Source: Pseudomonadota bacterium
Lineage (GTDB): Bacteria > Pseudomonadota > Alphaproteobacteria > Sphingomonadales > Sphingomonadaceae
Reading direction: 5' to 3'
DNA length: 11,977 nucleotides
Assembly: GCA_023433305.1 (NCBI GenBank)
Contig: JAEZCZ010000107.1
Span: forward strand, 1 to 11,977
The position numbers were made by a program, and so were the translations under genes. Positions 1 to 6,024 of the stretch are shown one piece after another. Numbering within the stretch: position 1 is the stretch's first letter; the number at the start of each line of letters is the position of its first letter. Below the pieces are notes generated by a model that saw only the letters and a program-made list of their open reading frames with translations, searched no databases and had not been told where the DNA came from.

Positions 1-419
1 GTCATGGCCCGCTCGGCGCGACGCGCGGCCGCGCGCGCGATGTGCAGCCGCCCCGCTGGCTCGCTGCCGCCGGGCAGGATGAAGCTGCGCAGCGGCTCGA
101 GCCGCTCGTTGGCGGCATCGATCCGTCGCTCGAGCCATTCGGACTGCGCCGGGATGATCCGCAGCACCATGTCGGAGGGCGTGAAGTTCTCGCCCGGTGT
201 CGCGAGGTCGGCGCCGAGATCGAACAGGTCGTTCTGCGCGCGCGCGAGGTCGGTCGCGTCGTCGACCGCCAGCGCCGCCCAGCCGAGGGTCGCGTTCGCT
301 TCGTCCACCGCGCCCACTGCCTCCAGCCGCGCGTCGTGCTTGGGCCGGCGGGTTCCGTCCGCCAGCCCGGTCGTGCCGTCGTCGCCCGTGCGGGTGTAGA
401 TCTTGTTGAGCCGGACCAT
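1..419 (-). CDS. ATP:cob(I)alamin adenosyltransferase, PduO type (partial, C-terminus off the left edge)
   Basis: Transfers the adenosyl group of ATP to the cobalt of cob(I)alamin, giving coenzyme B12; cytoplasmic. About 139 residues are present from an ATG at 419 and the frame stays open to base 1. PduO-family full length is near 185-190, so roughly 50 C-terminal residues are missing. Visible family motifs are the N-terminal ATP-binding stretch TRTGDDGTTGL (residues 9-19), the R..K.DARLEAVGAVDEANA block (25-43), FDLGADLATP (66-75), FILPGG (113-118) and the arginine-rich ARAAARRAER helix (128-137), which carries ATP/cobalamin contacts. It is the third gene of the leftward gluQ-HIG1 group, starting 22 bases after the HIG1 stop, so it is probably cotranscribed. 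The ribosome site in front is weak (GAGAG close to the ATG). Assignment to the family is confident; I leave the symbol blank because cobO, pduO and btuR are used inconsistently. Confidence 0.93.
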   Translation of the reverse strand, partial: MVRLNKIYTRTGDDGTTGLADGTRRPKHDARLEAVGAVDEANATLGWAALAVDDATDLARAQNDLFDLGADLATPGENFTPSDMVLRIIPAQSEWLERRIDAANERLEPLRSFILPGGSEPAGRLHIARAAARRAERAM

Positions 420-441
420 CCGCTCTCAGCCCGCCGAACGG

Positions 442-669
442 CTAGCTGGCCATCATCATGATCACGACGACGACCACGATCGCCAGCGCCTGGTACTTGA
501 TCCGTGCGAACATCATCTTGTTCTGGCGCAGCTGCATCTCCGTCACCCGGTCGCTGTCGCTCTCGAGATCGAGCTTGGTGCTCTGCAGGAACGCCACGAT
601 TCCCCGGACGAGCGAGACGACCACCATGATCATCAGGATCACGAGCGCGGGGACGAGGATGTAGTTCAT
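442..669 (-). CDS. HIG1-domain twin transmembrane small protein
   Basis: A 75-residue inner-membrane protein of the hypoxia-induced HIG1 family. It has a hydrophobic helix at residues 4-28, a polar linker rich in Asp, Glu and Ser (31-45), the conserved HIG1 segment QNKMMFARIKYQALAI (49-64), and a second helix of Ile, Val and Met running to the end (about 57-74). In mitochondria HIG1 proteins associate with respiratory complexes III and IV. Many alphaproteobacteria carry short versions whose role is not settled, so a respiratory role here is inference. The start ATG overlaps the gluQ stop in an ATGA arrangement (666-669), which implies translational coupling. A GGGGA sits just upstream. The cobalamin adenosyltransferase follows 22 bases downstream. 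Confidence 0.85.
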   Translation of the reverse strand: MNYILVPALVILMIMVVVSLVRGIVAFLQSTKLDLESDSDRVTEMQLRQNKMMFARIKYQALAIVVVVVIMMMAS

Positions 670-1517
670 GGTTCCCCATGTAGGACCGGCGACAGGCTAA
701 CGCCAGCGGGCAGCCGGCCTTGCCGTAACAAATCCGCGAGCGCGCGCCCGTCCTCCCCGGCGAGGCGGCGCTCGGCCAGCGACGGCGACCCGCGCCGCTT
801 GGCGAGCTTCCGGCCATCCGCATCGAGCAGCAGCGGATGGTGATGCCAGGCCGGCACCGGCAGGCCGAGCAGCGCCTGGAGCAACCGGTGGACGTGGCTC
901 GCCGCGAACAGGTCCATTCCCCGGGTCACCAGTGTCACCCCGTCGGCGGCATCGTCGAGCGTCGCGGCGAGGTGATAGCTTGCCGGTGTGTCGGCATCCT
1001 TGCGCACCAGCACGACATCGCCCGCAAGGTCCGGCCGCGCCGCCTGCTCGCCCTGCAGCTCGTCGCGCCAGCTCAAGGGTCCGGTGCGGCGCAGCGCCTC
1101 CGCCACATCGAGCCGCCATGCTACGCGGCCGGTCGGATCGATTGCTTTCCCGCGGCAAGTGCCCGGATAGACCGGTCCGTCGGGCCCGTGCGACCCCGCG
1201 GCCTCGGCAACCTCTGCGCGCGTACAGCGGCACGGATAGAGCAGTCCCATCTCGCGCAGCCGCGCCGCCGCCTCGGCATAGCCCGCCAGGCGGGTCGATT
1301 GCGGCGCGACTTCCTCCCACTCGAGCCCGAGCCAGGCGAGATCCGCGCGGAACGCTTCGGCCAGCTCCGGCCGCGAACGCGCGCCGTCGATGTCCTCGAT
1401 GCGCAACAGGAAGCGCCCGCCGCGCTCCTTCGCCAGGTCGTGCGCCACGATCGCCGAGAATGCGTGGCCCAGGTGCAACGGACCGTTCGGGCTCGGGGCG
1501 AAGCGTGTCACGATCAT
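666..1517 (-). CDS. gluQ: Glutamyl-Q tRNA(Asp) synthetase
   Basis: A paralogue of the glutamyl-tRNA synthetase catalytic core. It activates glutamate and attaches it to the queuosine base at the wobble position of tRNA-Asp instead of to the 3' end. The 283-residue length fits GluQ-RS, which lacks the anticodon-binding domain of GltX (about 470 residues). Visible are the N-terminal RFAPSPNGPLHLGH with the HIGH-like HLGH at 15-18, zinc ligands Cys96, Cys98, Tyr117 and Cys121, the YHLA...DDAADGVT segment (181-195), RGMDL (199-203) and a KMSKS-like KLAKR at 237-241. The ATG at 1517 precedes the conserved MIVTRFAPSP directly and is the natural start. It is the first gene of a leftward group, with the HIG1 gene overlapping its stop by 4 bases. 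It is divergent from the HNH gene across 120 bases. Confidence 0.95.
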   Translation of the reverse strand: MIVTRFAPSPNGPLHLGHAFSAIVAHDLAKERGGRFLLRIEDIDGARSRPELAEAFRADLAWLGLEWEEVAPQSTRLAGYAEAAARLREMGLLYPCRCTRAEVAEAAGSHGPDGPVYPGTCRGKAIDPTGRVAWRLDVAEALRRTGPLSWRDELQGEQAARPDLAGDVVLVRKDADTPASYHLAATLDDAADGVTLVTRGMDLFAASHVHRLLQALLGLPVPAWHHHPLLLDADGRKLAKRRGSPSLAERRLAGEDGRALADLLRQGRLPAGVSLSPVLHGEP

Positions 1518-1637
1518 CGTGCGTCTGCCCTACCAAGCCCCGCGAATCAGGCAAAGCGCTGGGGATTTCCGCCCCGTAACGGGGTTGACGCATTTCGCTG
1601 CAAATGCTCCCTCTCGCGCAGCAGGAGGGCACGTGAC
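1518..1637. promoter_or_regulatory. Divergent intergenic region between gluQ and the HNH gene
   Basis: A 120-base spacer that must hold both outward promoters. A perfect short inverted repeat, CCCCG-TAA-CGGGG, lies at 1572-1584. It is followed immediately by TTGACG at 1585-1590, a plausible -35 hexamer for the rightward HNH gene. I could not find a convincing -10 at the right distance, so the promoter is tentative. A GANTC site (GAATC) lies at 1544-1548. An operator role for the palindrome is inference from its position beside the -35-like element. Confidence 0.4.
1623..1629 (+). promoter_or_regulatory. Shine-Dalgarno site fixing the HNH start
   Basis: AGGAGGG, a strong match to the anti-SD sequence, ends 8-9 bases before the GTG at 1638. 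The reading frame itself is open far upstream, antisense to gluQ, so this site is the main reason to place the start at 1638. Confidence 0.8.
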
Positions 1638-2246
1638 GTGTTCAAGGCCGACCTGATCGAACGGGCAGCGCACTTCCGCAGCGCGGAAGAGGACCCCACT
1701 CGCAAGCTCGACAATTGCCCGGCGCTGGTCCTCAATGCCGACTACACGCCGCTGTCTTATTATCCGCTCAGCCTCTGGCCGTGGCAGACCGCGATCAAGG
1801 CGATCTTCCTCGAGCGGGTCGACGTGGTCGCGACTTACGAGCGGCTGGTGCACTCGCCCTCGCTCGACATGCAGATCCCCAGCGTGATCGCGCTGCGGCA
1901 GTATGTGAAGCCGAGCGAGTTTCCCGCCTTCACGCGCTTCAACGTGTTCCTGCGCGATCGCTTCAAGTGCCAGTATTGCGGCAGTCCGCAGCACCTGACG
2001 TTTGATCACGTCGTGCCGCGGCGGCTCGGCGGCAAGACCACCTGGGAGAACATCCTCACCGCCTGCGCGCCGTGCAACATGAAGAAGGGCGGCCGCACGC
2101 CGGCCCAGGCGCACATGCAGCCGCTGATCGATCCGATCCGCCCGACGAGCTGGCAGCTCATCCAGCACGGCAAGAAGTTCCCGCCGAACTACCTCCACGA
2201 AACCTGGCGCGACTGGCTCTACTGGGACATCGAGCTCGAAGAGTAG
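1638..2246 (+). CDS. Stand-alone HNH endonuclease family protein
   Basis: A 202-residue protein with a zinc-ribbon-type HNH domain in its second half. Residues Cys111 and Cys114 (CQYC) and Cys143 and Cys146 (ACAPCN) form the metal knuckle. The catalytic-type His is in TFDHVVPRR (Asp123, His124), and Asn138 and Asn147 complete the His-Asn-type motif. The N-terminal part (27-60) contains the conserved stretch ALVLNADYTPLSYYPLS common to a chromosomal HNH family widespread in bacteria. The C-terminus is rich in Trp and aromatic residues (PNYLHETWRDWLYWDIELEE). The predicted activity is metal-dependent DNA nicking or cleavage, but the physiological target is unknown. No methyltransferase, immunity protein or phage gene is adjacent, so restriction, toxin or packaging roles are not supported here. 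The GTG start is chosen on the ribosome site at 1623-1629. Confidence 0.88.
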   Translation: MFKADLIERAAHFRSAEEDPTRKLDNCPALVLNADYTPLSYYPLSLWPWQTAIKAIFLERVDVVATYERLVHSPSLDMQIPSVIALRQYVKPSEFPAFTRFNVFLRDRFKCQYCGSPQHLTFDHVVPRRLGGKTTWENILTACAPCNMKKGGRTPAQAHMQPLIDPIRPTSWQLIQHGKKFPPNYLHETWRDWLYWDIELEE

Positions 2247-2390
2247 GGCGGGCCGCGATTTTCCTATTCGGCCGCAAGGCGCTATCGCGTCCCTGTTCCA
2301 AGTCGCCGGGGGGTGGTCGATCGCGTCACAAACCGCTGCTTGGGAAGATGACAGTCGGGCGCCCTAGAATCCGGCTAAGTGCCTGAAATC

Positions 2391-2420
2391 GCGGTAAAAT
2401 CGACTTGCCGCTATTTTTTC
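2391..2420 (+). terminator. Rho-independent terminator downstream of the HNH gene
   Basis: The stem GCGGTAA (2391-2397) pairs with TTGCCGC (2405-2411), 7 base pairs including one G-U, around a 7-base loop. It is followed by TA and six T residues (2414-2419). This is the best intrinsic terminator in the gap and is oriented for rightward transcription. Confidence 0.7.
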
Positions 2421-2436
2421 AAAAGGCGCCTTTTTG
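2421..2436 (+). repeat. A/T-flanked palindrome, possible second terminator
   Basis: AAAAGGCGCCTTTT (2421-2434) is a perfect 14-base palindrome followed by TG. As RNA it could form only a short stem (AAAAG with CTTTT) with a GCGC loop, so it is a weak terminator. It could equally be a protein-binding dyad. It directly abuts the T-tract of the terminator at 2391-2420. Confidence 0.4.
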
Positions 2437-2477
2437 ACGGCGCGGAAGATCACATGCGGCCCCTCGGCAGATGGCAT

Positions 2478-2500
2478 GCGCCGGGGCGGGCGCCTTTTCT
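2478..2500 (+). terminator. Weak third terminator-like hairpin before maeB
   Basis: GCGCC (2478-2482) pairs with GGCGC (2489-2493) around a 6-base G-rich loop, followed by C and TTTTCT. The stem is only 5 base pairs, so this is tentative. Confidence 0.35.
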
Positions 2501-2513
2501 CTATGCCGCGTCG

Positions 2514-2535
2514 CCCCGCGAGGTTAGGTGCGGGG
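2514..2535 (+). promoter_or_regulatory. Inverted repeat in the maeB leader
   Basis: CCCCGC (2514-2519) pairs with GCGGGG (2530-2535) around a 10-base loop, 37 bases before the proposed maeB start. It has no T-tract and does not cover the ribosome site. No known riboswitch or attenuator pattern was recognised. Confidence 0.3.
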
Positions 2536-2559
2536 TGAGAGCGGCAACGTACTAGTCTC

Positions 2560-2565
2560 AGGGGA
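2560..2565 (+). promoter_or_regulatory. Shine-Dalgarno site fixing a TTG start for maeB
   Basis: AGGGGA ends 7 bases before the TTG at 2573. It supports TTG, rather than the GTG at 2528, as the maeB start. The protein from TTG also begins MADDKTDSFTSREALFYHEA, where family homology is expected to begin. A GAATC (GANTC) site at 2564-2568 overlaps it. Confidence 0.7.
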
Positions 2566-2572
2566 ATCGCCT

Positions 2573-4834
2573 TTGGCCGACGATAAGACCGACAGTTTCA
2601 CCTCCCGCGAGGCGCTGTTCTACCACGAGGCGATCCGCCCCGGTAAGATCGAGATCGTCGCCAGCAAGCCGATGGCGACCCAGCGCGACCTCAGTCTCGC
2701 CTACTCGCCGGGCGTCGCCGTCCCGGTCCAGGCCATCGCCGACGACCCTTCCTGCGCCGCGCGCTACACCGCCCGCTCGAACCTCGTCGCGGTCATTTCC
2801 AACGGCACTGCGATCCTAGGCATGGGCAACCTCGGCGCTCTCGCGTCGAAGCCGGTGATGGAAGGCAAGGCGGTGCTGTTCAAGCGCTTCGCCGACGTCG
2901 ACGCGATCGACATCGAGCTCGCCACCGAGGATCCGGAGGCGATCATCAATGCGGTGGCGCTGATGGAGCCGAGCTTCGGCGGCATCAACCTCGAGGACAT
3001 CAAGGCCCCCGAGTGCTTCGTGATCGAGCAGGCGCTGCGCGAACGGATGAAGATCCCGGTGATGCACGACGACCAGCATGGCACCGCGATCATCTCCGCA
3101 GCGGGCCTGCTCAACGCCTGCTACCTGACCGGCCGCGACCTCAAGGACGTGCGCATGGTGGTCAACGGAGCCGGCGCCTCCGCCATCGCCTGCACCGCGC
3201 TGATCAAGGCTATGGGCGTCCCGCACGAGAACGTCCTGATGTGCGACCGTTCGGGCGTTATCTATCCGGGGCGCGACAACGTCGACCAGTGGAAGAGCGC
3301 GCACGCCGTCCCCACCGATCGCCGCACGCTCGAGGAAGCGCTCGAGGGCGCGGATATCTTCCTGGGTCTCTCCGCCGCCGGCGCGCTCAAGCCCGAATGG
3401 GTCGCCAGGATGGCCGACCAGCCGATCATCTTCGCGATGGCCAACCCCGATCCCGAGATCACGCCCGAAGCCGCCAAGGCCGTTCGTCCCGACGCGATCA
3501 TCGCCACCGGCCGTTCCGACTATCCGAACCAGGTCAACAACGTGCTCGGCTTCCCATTCATCTTCCGCGGCGCGCTTGACGTGCAGGCGACCGCGATCAA
3601 CGAGGAGATGAAGATCGCGGCGGCGCGCGCCATCGCCGAACTCGCGCGCAAGACCGTGCCCGAGGAAGTCGCCGCCGCCTATGGCACCAACCAGCAGTTC
3701 GGGCGCGACTACATCATCCCGGCGCCGTTCGATCCGCGGCTGATGGAAGTGGTCTCTTCGGCCGTCGCCAAGGCGGCGATGGACAGCGGCGTGGCCCAGG
3801 CTCCGATCGAGGACATGGAAGCCTATCGTCATGCGCTGAAGAGCCGCCTCAACCCGACCACGTCGGTGCTGACCAGCGTCTACAACGAGGTCAGGAACAA
3901 TCCCAAGCGCGTGATCTTCGCCGAGGCCGAGGAGGAGGTCGTTCTCCGCGCGGCGATCCAGTTCCGCGATTTCGGCTACGGCACCCCGGTGCTCGTCGGC
4001 CGCACGCAGGCGGTGAAGGACAAGCTGGCGGAACTCGGCGTCGAGGACATCGGCGCCTTCGAGATTCAGAACTCGGCCGATTCCGACCTCGTCCCGCCGA
4101 TGGTCGACTACCTCTACAAACGCCTTCAGCGGCGCGGCTATACCGAGCGCGACGTGCGCCGCATGGTCAACCAGGATCGCAACACTTTCGCCTCGTTGCT
4201 TCTCGCGCTCGGCCATGGCGACGCGCTGATCTCGGGCGTCACCCGCCCGTTCGCGCAGGCCATGCGCGAGGTCAGCCGGGTGATCGATCCGAAGCCCGGG
4301 CAGGTGCCGTTCGGCATCCACCTGATGATCGGCAAGAACTACACCGTGTTCCTCGCCGACACGACGATCAACGAGCGGCCGGGCGCGCAGGACCTGGCGC
4401 ATATCGCAAGGGAAACCGCGGCGGTGGCGCGGCGGCTCGGGCATGAGCCGCGCGTCGCGTTCCTGTCCTACTCCACGTTCGGCAATCCGCCGGGCAAGTG
4501 GCTCGAGAACATCCGCGACGCGGTCCACATCCTCGATTCGGAAGAGCCGGGGTTCGAGTACGAAGGCGAGATGGCGCCGGATGCCGCGCTCAACCCGCGG
4601 GTCATGGAGCTCTATCCGTTCAGCCGCCTGTCAGGGCCTGCCAACGTGCTCGTCATGCCCGGGCTGCAATCGGCCAATCTCTCGGCCAAGCTGCTGCGTG
4701 AGCTGGCGGGCAACGCCACGATCGGGCCGATGTTGATCGGATTGGAGAAGCCGGTCCAGATCGCCGCGATGACCTCCAGCGCGCCCGACTTGCTCACGCT
4801 CGCCGTGCTCGCGGCGGCCGGCGTGGTGGGTTGA
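2573..4834 (+). CDS. maeB: NADP-dependent malic enzyme with C-terminal phosphotransacetylase-like domain
   Basis: Oxidatively decarboxylates malate to pyruvate with reduction of NAD(P)+, a cytoplasmic anaplerotic and NADPH-supplying reaction. From the TTG start it is 753 residues, the usual length of the large MaeB form. The N-terminal malic domain (about 15-150) shows Tyr44 in SLAYSPGVAVP, Lys99 in GKAVLFK and metal ligands Glu141-Asp142. MHDDQHGTA (164-172) supplies a further metal Asp. The dinucleotide-binding domain has the VVNGAGASA loop (196-204) and AMANPDPEI (288-296). Residues about 435-753 form a phosphotransacetylase-like domain, which in this family is regulatory (acetyl-CoA sensing) and not catalytic. 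A GTG at 2528 would add 15 residues but lacks a ribosome site. The stop overlaps the TTG start of the next gene (TTGA, 4831-4834), indicating coupling. Confidence 0.96.
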   Translation: MADDKTDSFTSREALFYHEAIRPGKIEIVASKPMATQRDLSLAYSPGVAVPVQAIADDPSCAARYTARSNLVAVISNGTAILGMGNLGALASKPVMEGKAVLFKRFADVDAIDIELATEDPEAIINAVALMEPSFGGINLEDIKAPECFVIEQALRERMKIPVMHDDQHGTAIISAAGLLNACYLTGRDLKDVRMVVNGAGASAIACTALIKAMGVPHENVLMCDRSGVIYPGRDNVDQWKSAHAVPTDRRTLEEALEGADIFLGLSAAGALKPEWVARMADQPIIFAMANPDPEITPEAAKAVRPDAIIATGRSDYPNQVNNVLGFPFIFRGALDVQATAINEEMKIAAARAIAELARKTVPEEVAAAYGTNQQFGRDYIIPAPFDPRLMEVVSSAVAKAAMDSGVAQAPIEDMEAYRHALKSRLNPTTSVLTSVYNEVRNNPKRVIFAEAEEEVVLRAAIQFRDFGYGTPVLVGRTQAVKDKLAELGVEDIGAFEIQNSADSDLVPPMVDYLYKRLQRRGYTERDVRRMVNQDRNTFASLLLALGHGDALISGVTRPFAQAMREVSRVIDPKPGQVPFGIHLMIGKNYTVFLADTTINERPGAQDLAHIARETAAVARRLGHEPRVAFLSYSTFGNPPGKWLENIRDAVHILDSEEPGFEYEGEMAPDAALNPRVMELYPFSRLSGPANVLVMPGLQSANLSAKLLRELAGNATIGPMLIGLEKPVQIAAMTSSAPDLLTLAVLAAAGVVG

Positions 4835-5151
4835 ACGAGGACCGGCCCAACCGGCTCCTGGTCGCGGCGCCGCTGCTGATCGCGGCGATCTGCGTGCCGC
4901 TGGCGCTCGGGCTGGTCGGGCCGAACCCGTTCTACGGCATTCGAACCGCCGCGACCCGACTGTCCGAAGCCGAATGGTACCGGATCAATCAGCTGTCGGG
5001 TGCCGTCGGCGTGGCGGCCGGCCTCTTGGGTTACGGCGCCAACAGGCTGATCGCCCGGTCGCACCTCGAGATCCTGGCCCGCTACTGGGCCTGCCTCGCT
5101 GTTCTTCTCGCGGTCGCCGGAGTCATCGTCGCGACCAGTCTCGCGATTTGA
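4831..5151 (+). CDS. Short SdpI-like membrane protein
   Basis: A 106-residue protein with three predicted membrane helices (about 9-29, 57-75 and 84-105). Between the first two lies GPNPFYGIRT (30-39) followed by EWYRIN (48-53), which matches the SdpI-family signature (GPN.WYGIRT ... W...N...G). SdpI of Bacillus subtilis is the immunity protein against the SdpC toxin and a signal transducer. Short homologues occur widely without any toxin, so immunity should not be assumed. The start is a TTG overlapping the maeB stop by 4 bases. The rest of the protein contains no methionine and no other plausible early start. Translation probably depends on coupling to maeB, because only a weak GGTGGG precedes it. 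Its stop lies only 4 bases from the converging permease gene. Confidence 0.7.
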   Translation: MNEDRPNRLLVAAPLLIAAICVPLALGLVGPNPFYGIRTAATRLSEAEWYRINQLSGAVGVAAGLLGYGANRLIARSHLEILARYWACLAVLLAVAGVIVATSLAI

Positions 5152-5155
5152 AGTC

Positions 5156-5920
5156 TCAGGCCCAGGCGCTCCACACGCCATAGGCGCTGGTCACCGTCAG
5201 CACGCTTCCGACCAGGATCAGCATCTGCTTGGCGGGGAAATGCTTGGCCGCCCAGGCACCGAGCGGGGCCGCCATCAGCCCGCCGATCAGCAGCCCGAGT
5301 GTCGCTCCGGCAAGGTCTGCCACGCCGAGGTGGTAGATGAACGCCGCCGAGATGGTCAGGGTCAGGAAGAACTCGACCGAGCTGACGGTGCCCACCACCT
5401 TGCGCGGATCGGCGCCCTGGATCAGCAGGTTGGATGTCACGACCGGTCCCCAGCCACCACCGCCCGCCGCGTCGAGGAAGCCGCCGACCAGCCCGAGCGG
5501 CGCGACCAGCTTCGCTTCCCGGAGCTTGGGCGGATACATCAGCCCTCGCCACAGCAGATAGAGACCGATCCCGGCGAGGTAGAGCAGCACGAACGGCTTC
5601 ACCATGCCCGCGTCGACGTTCGACAGCAGATACGCGCCCGTGAAGCCGCCGATCACGCCCGGAATCACGAGCTTGAGGAACAGCTTCTTGTCGATGTTGC
5701 GGTGGAGCAGGTGGCTTATGCCCGAGACGCCCGTGGTGAAGCACTCGACCACATGGACGCGCTGCGAGGCCAGCGCCGGCGGCACGCCAAGAACTCCCAC
5801 CAGCAGCGTGCTCGAGATCACCCCGAAGGCCATGCCCAGCGCGCCGTCCACGAGCTGCGCAGCGAAACCGACGGCGATGAACGGAAGCAGCGCCATCAAG
5901 TCGAATTCGCCGAAGCTCAT
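5156..5920 (-). CDS. TauE/SafE family membrane permease (putative sulfite/organosulfonate exporter)
   Basis: A 254-residue integral inner-membrane protein of the TauE/SafE family, with about eight hydrophobic segments. The two half-repeats are visible through their shared acidic-glycine motifs, QLVDGALGMAFG (22-33) and GFLDAAGGGGWGP (147-159). Family members move sulfite, sulfoacetate or related anions, but the substrate cannot be read from sequence. No sulfur-metabolism gene is nearby to narrow it. The ATG at 5920 is chosen because AGGGGGAG precedes it at good spacing and MSFGEFDLMALLPF leads directly into the first helix. The frame could extend to 5977 but the added residues are polar and unconvincing. 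It converges on the SdpI-like gene with 4 bases between stops. Confidence 0.87.
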   Translation of the reverse strand: MSFGEFDLMALLPFIAVGFAAQLVDGALGMAFGVISSTLLVGVLGVPPALASQRVHVVECFTTGVSGISHLLHRNIDKKLFLKLVIPGVIGGFTGAYLLSNVDAGMVKPFVLLYLAGIGLYLLWRGLMYPPKLREAKLVAPLGLVGGFLDAAGGGGWGPVVTSNLLIQGADPRKVVGTVSSVEFFLTLTISAAFIYHLGVADLAGATLGLLIGGLMAAPLGAWAAKHFPAKQMLILVGSVLTVTSAYGVWSAWA

Positions 5921-6024
5921 GCCGCACTCCCCCTTCGCTGGACGCGAGCTACCGGAGCGATGCGAACGCAAACACATAGAGAATCATGCGAGCGCTGAAG
6001 CGGCGCTATTTGGGAACACCGCAG
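5921..6024. other. Spacer between trmB and the permease gene
   Basis: A 104-base intergenic stretch in the leftward direction. It contains a small AGCGC...GCGCT inverted repeat near 5991-6008 without a T-tract, and a GANTC site at 5981-5985. The permease could be cotranscribed with trmB or use its own promoter; no clear hexamers were seen. Confidence 0.35.

Larger units (their letters stand above)
2247..2572. other. Gene-free region between the HNH gene and maeB
   Basis: This 326-base stretch contains no convincing open reading frame. In order it holds: a bulged inverted repeat just after the HNH stop (GGCCG at 2251-2255 with CGGCC at 2269-2273); a GGGCGCCC palindrome at 2357-2364; a Rho-independent terminator at 2391-2420; the palindrome AAAAGGCGCCTTTT at 2421-2434; a third GGCGCC followed by TTTTCT at 2489-2500; a leader hairpin at 2514-2535; and the maeB ribosome site. 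GANTC sites lie at 2367-2371 and 2564-2568. The first terminator is 145 bases past the HNH stop, which leaves room for a long 3' UTR or a small RNA. Confidence 0.6.

Noticed and set aside
2..823. A 273-residue minus-strand open frame across the left end
   Set aside because: It is out of frame with the cobalamin adenosyltransferase, HIG1 and gluQ genes that occupy the same strand and have clear family motifs. Its own sequence is low-complexity Arg/Ser/Pro.
697..1632. A 311-residue minus-strand frame over gluQ
   Set aside because: It is a frame-shifted shadow of gluQ. Its middle reads as garbled Arg/Ala/Gly sequence with no motif.
837..1637. N-terminal extension of the HNH protein upstream of 1638
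   Set aside because: The frame is open but runs antisense to gluQ. The strong AGGAGGG at 1623-1629 and the end of the conserved region favour the GTG at 1638.
1638..2246. HNH protein as a homing endonuclease, phage or restriction component
   Set aside because: There is no intron, intein, terminase, portal or methyltransferase sequence nearby, and flanking genes are ordinary chromosomal genes.
2816..4528. A 570-residue open frame on the minus strand inside maeB
   Set aside because: It is fully antisense to a well-conserved enzyme. Its composition is the Arg/His/Asp-rich kind expected of an antisense frame in GC-rich DNA, and it shows no recognisable domain or ribosome site.
4831..5151. SdpI-like protein as part of a toxin-immunity pair
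   Set aside because: No SdpC-like or other secreted toxin gene is present on either side. The neighbour is malic enzyme, so immunity is unsupported.
5921..5977. Longer start for the TauE/SafE permease at 5977
   Set aside because: The extra residues are polar and do not resemble a signal or helix, while the ATG at 5920 has a strong ribosome site and leads into the first membrane helix.
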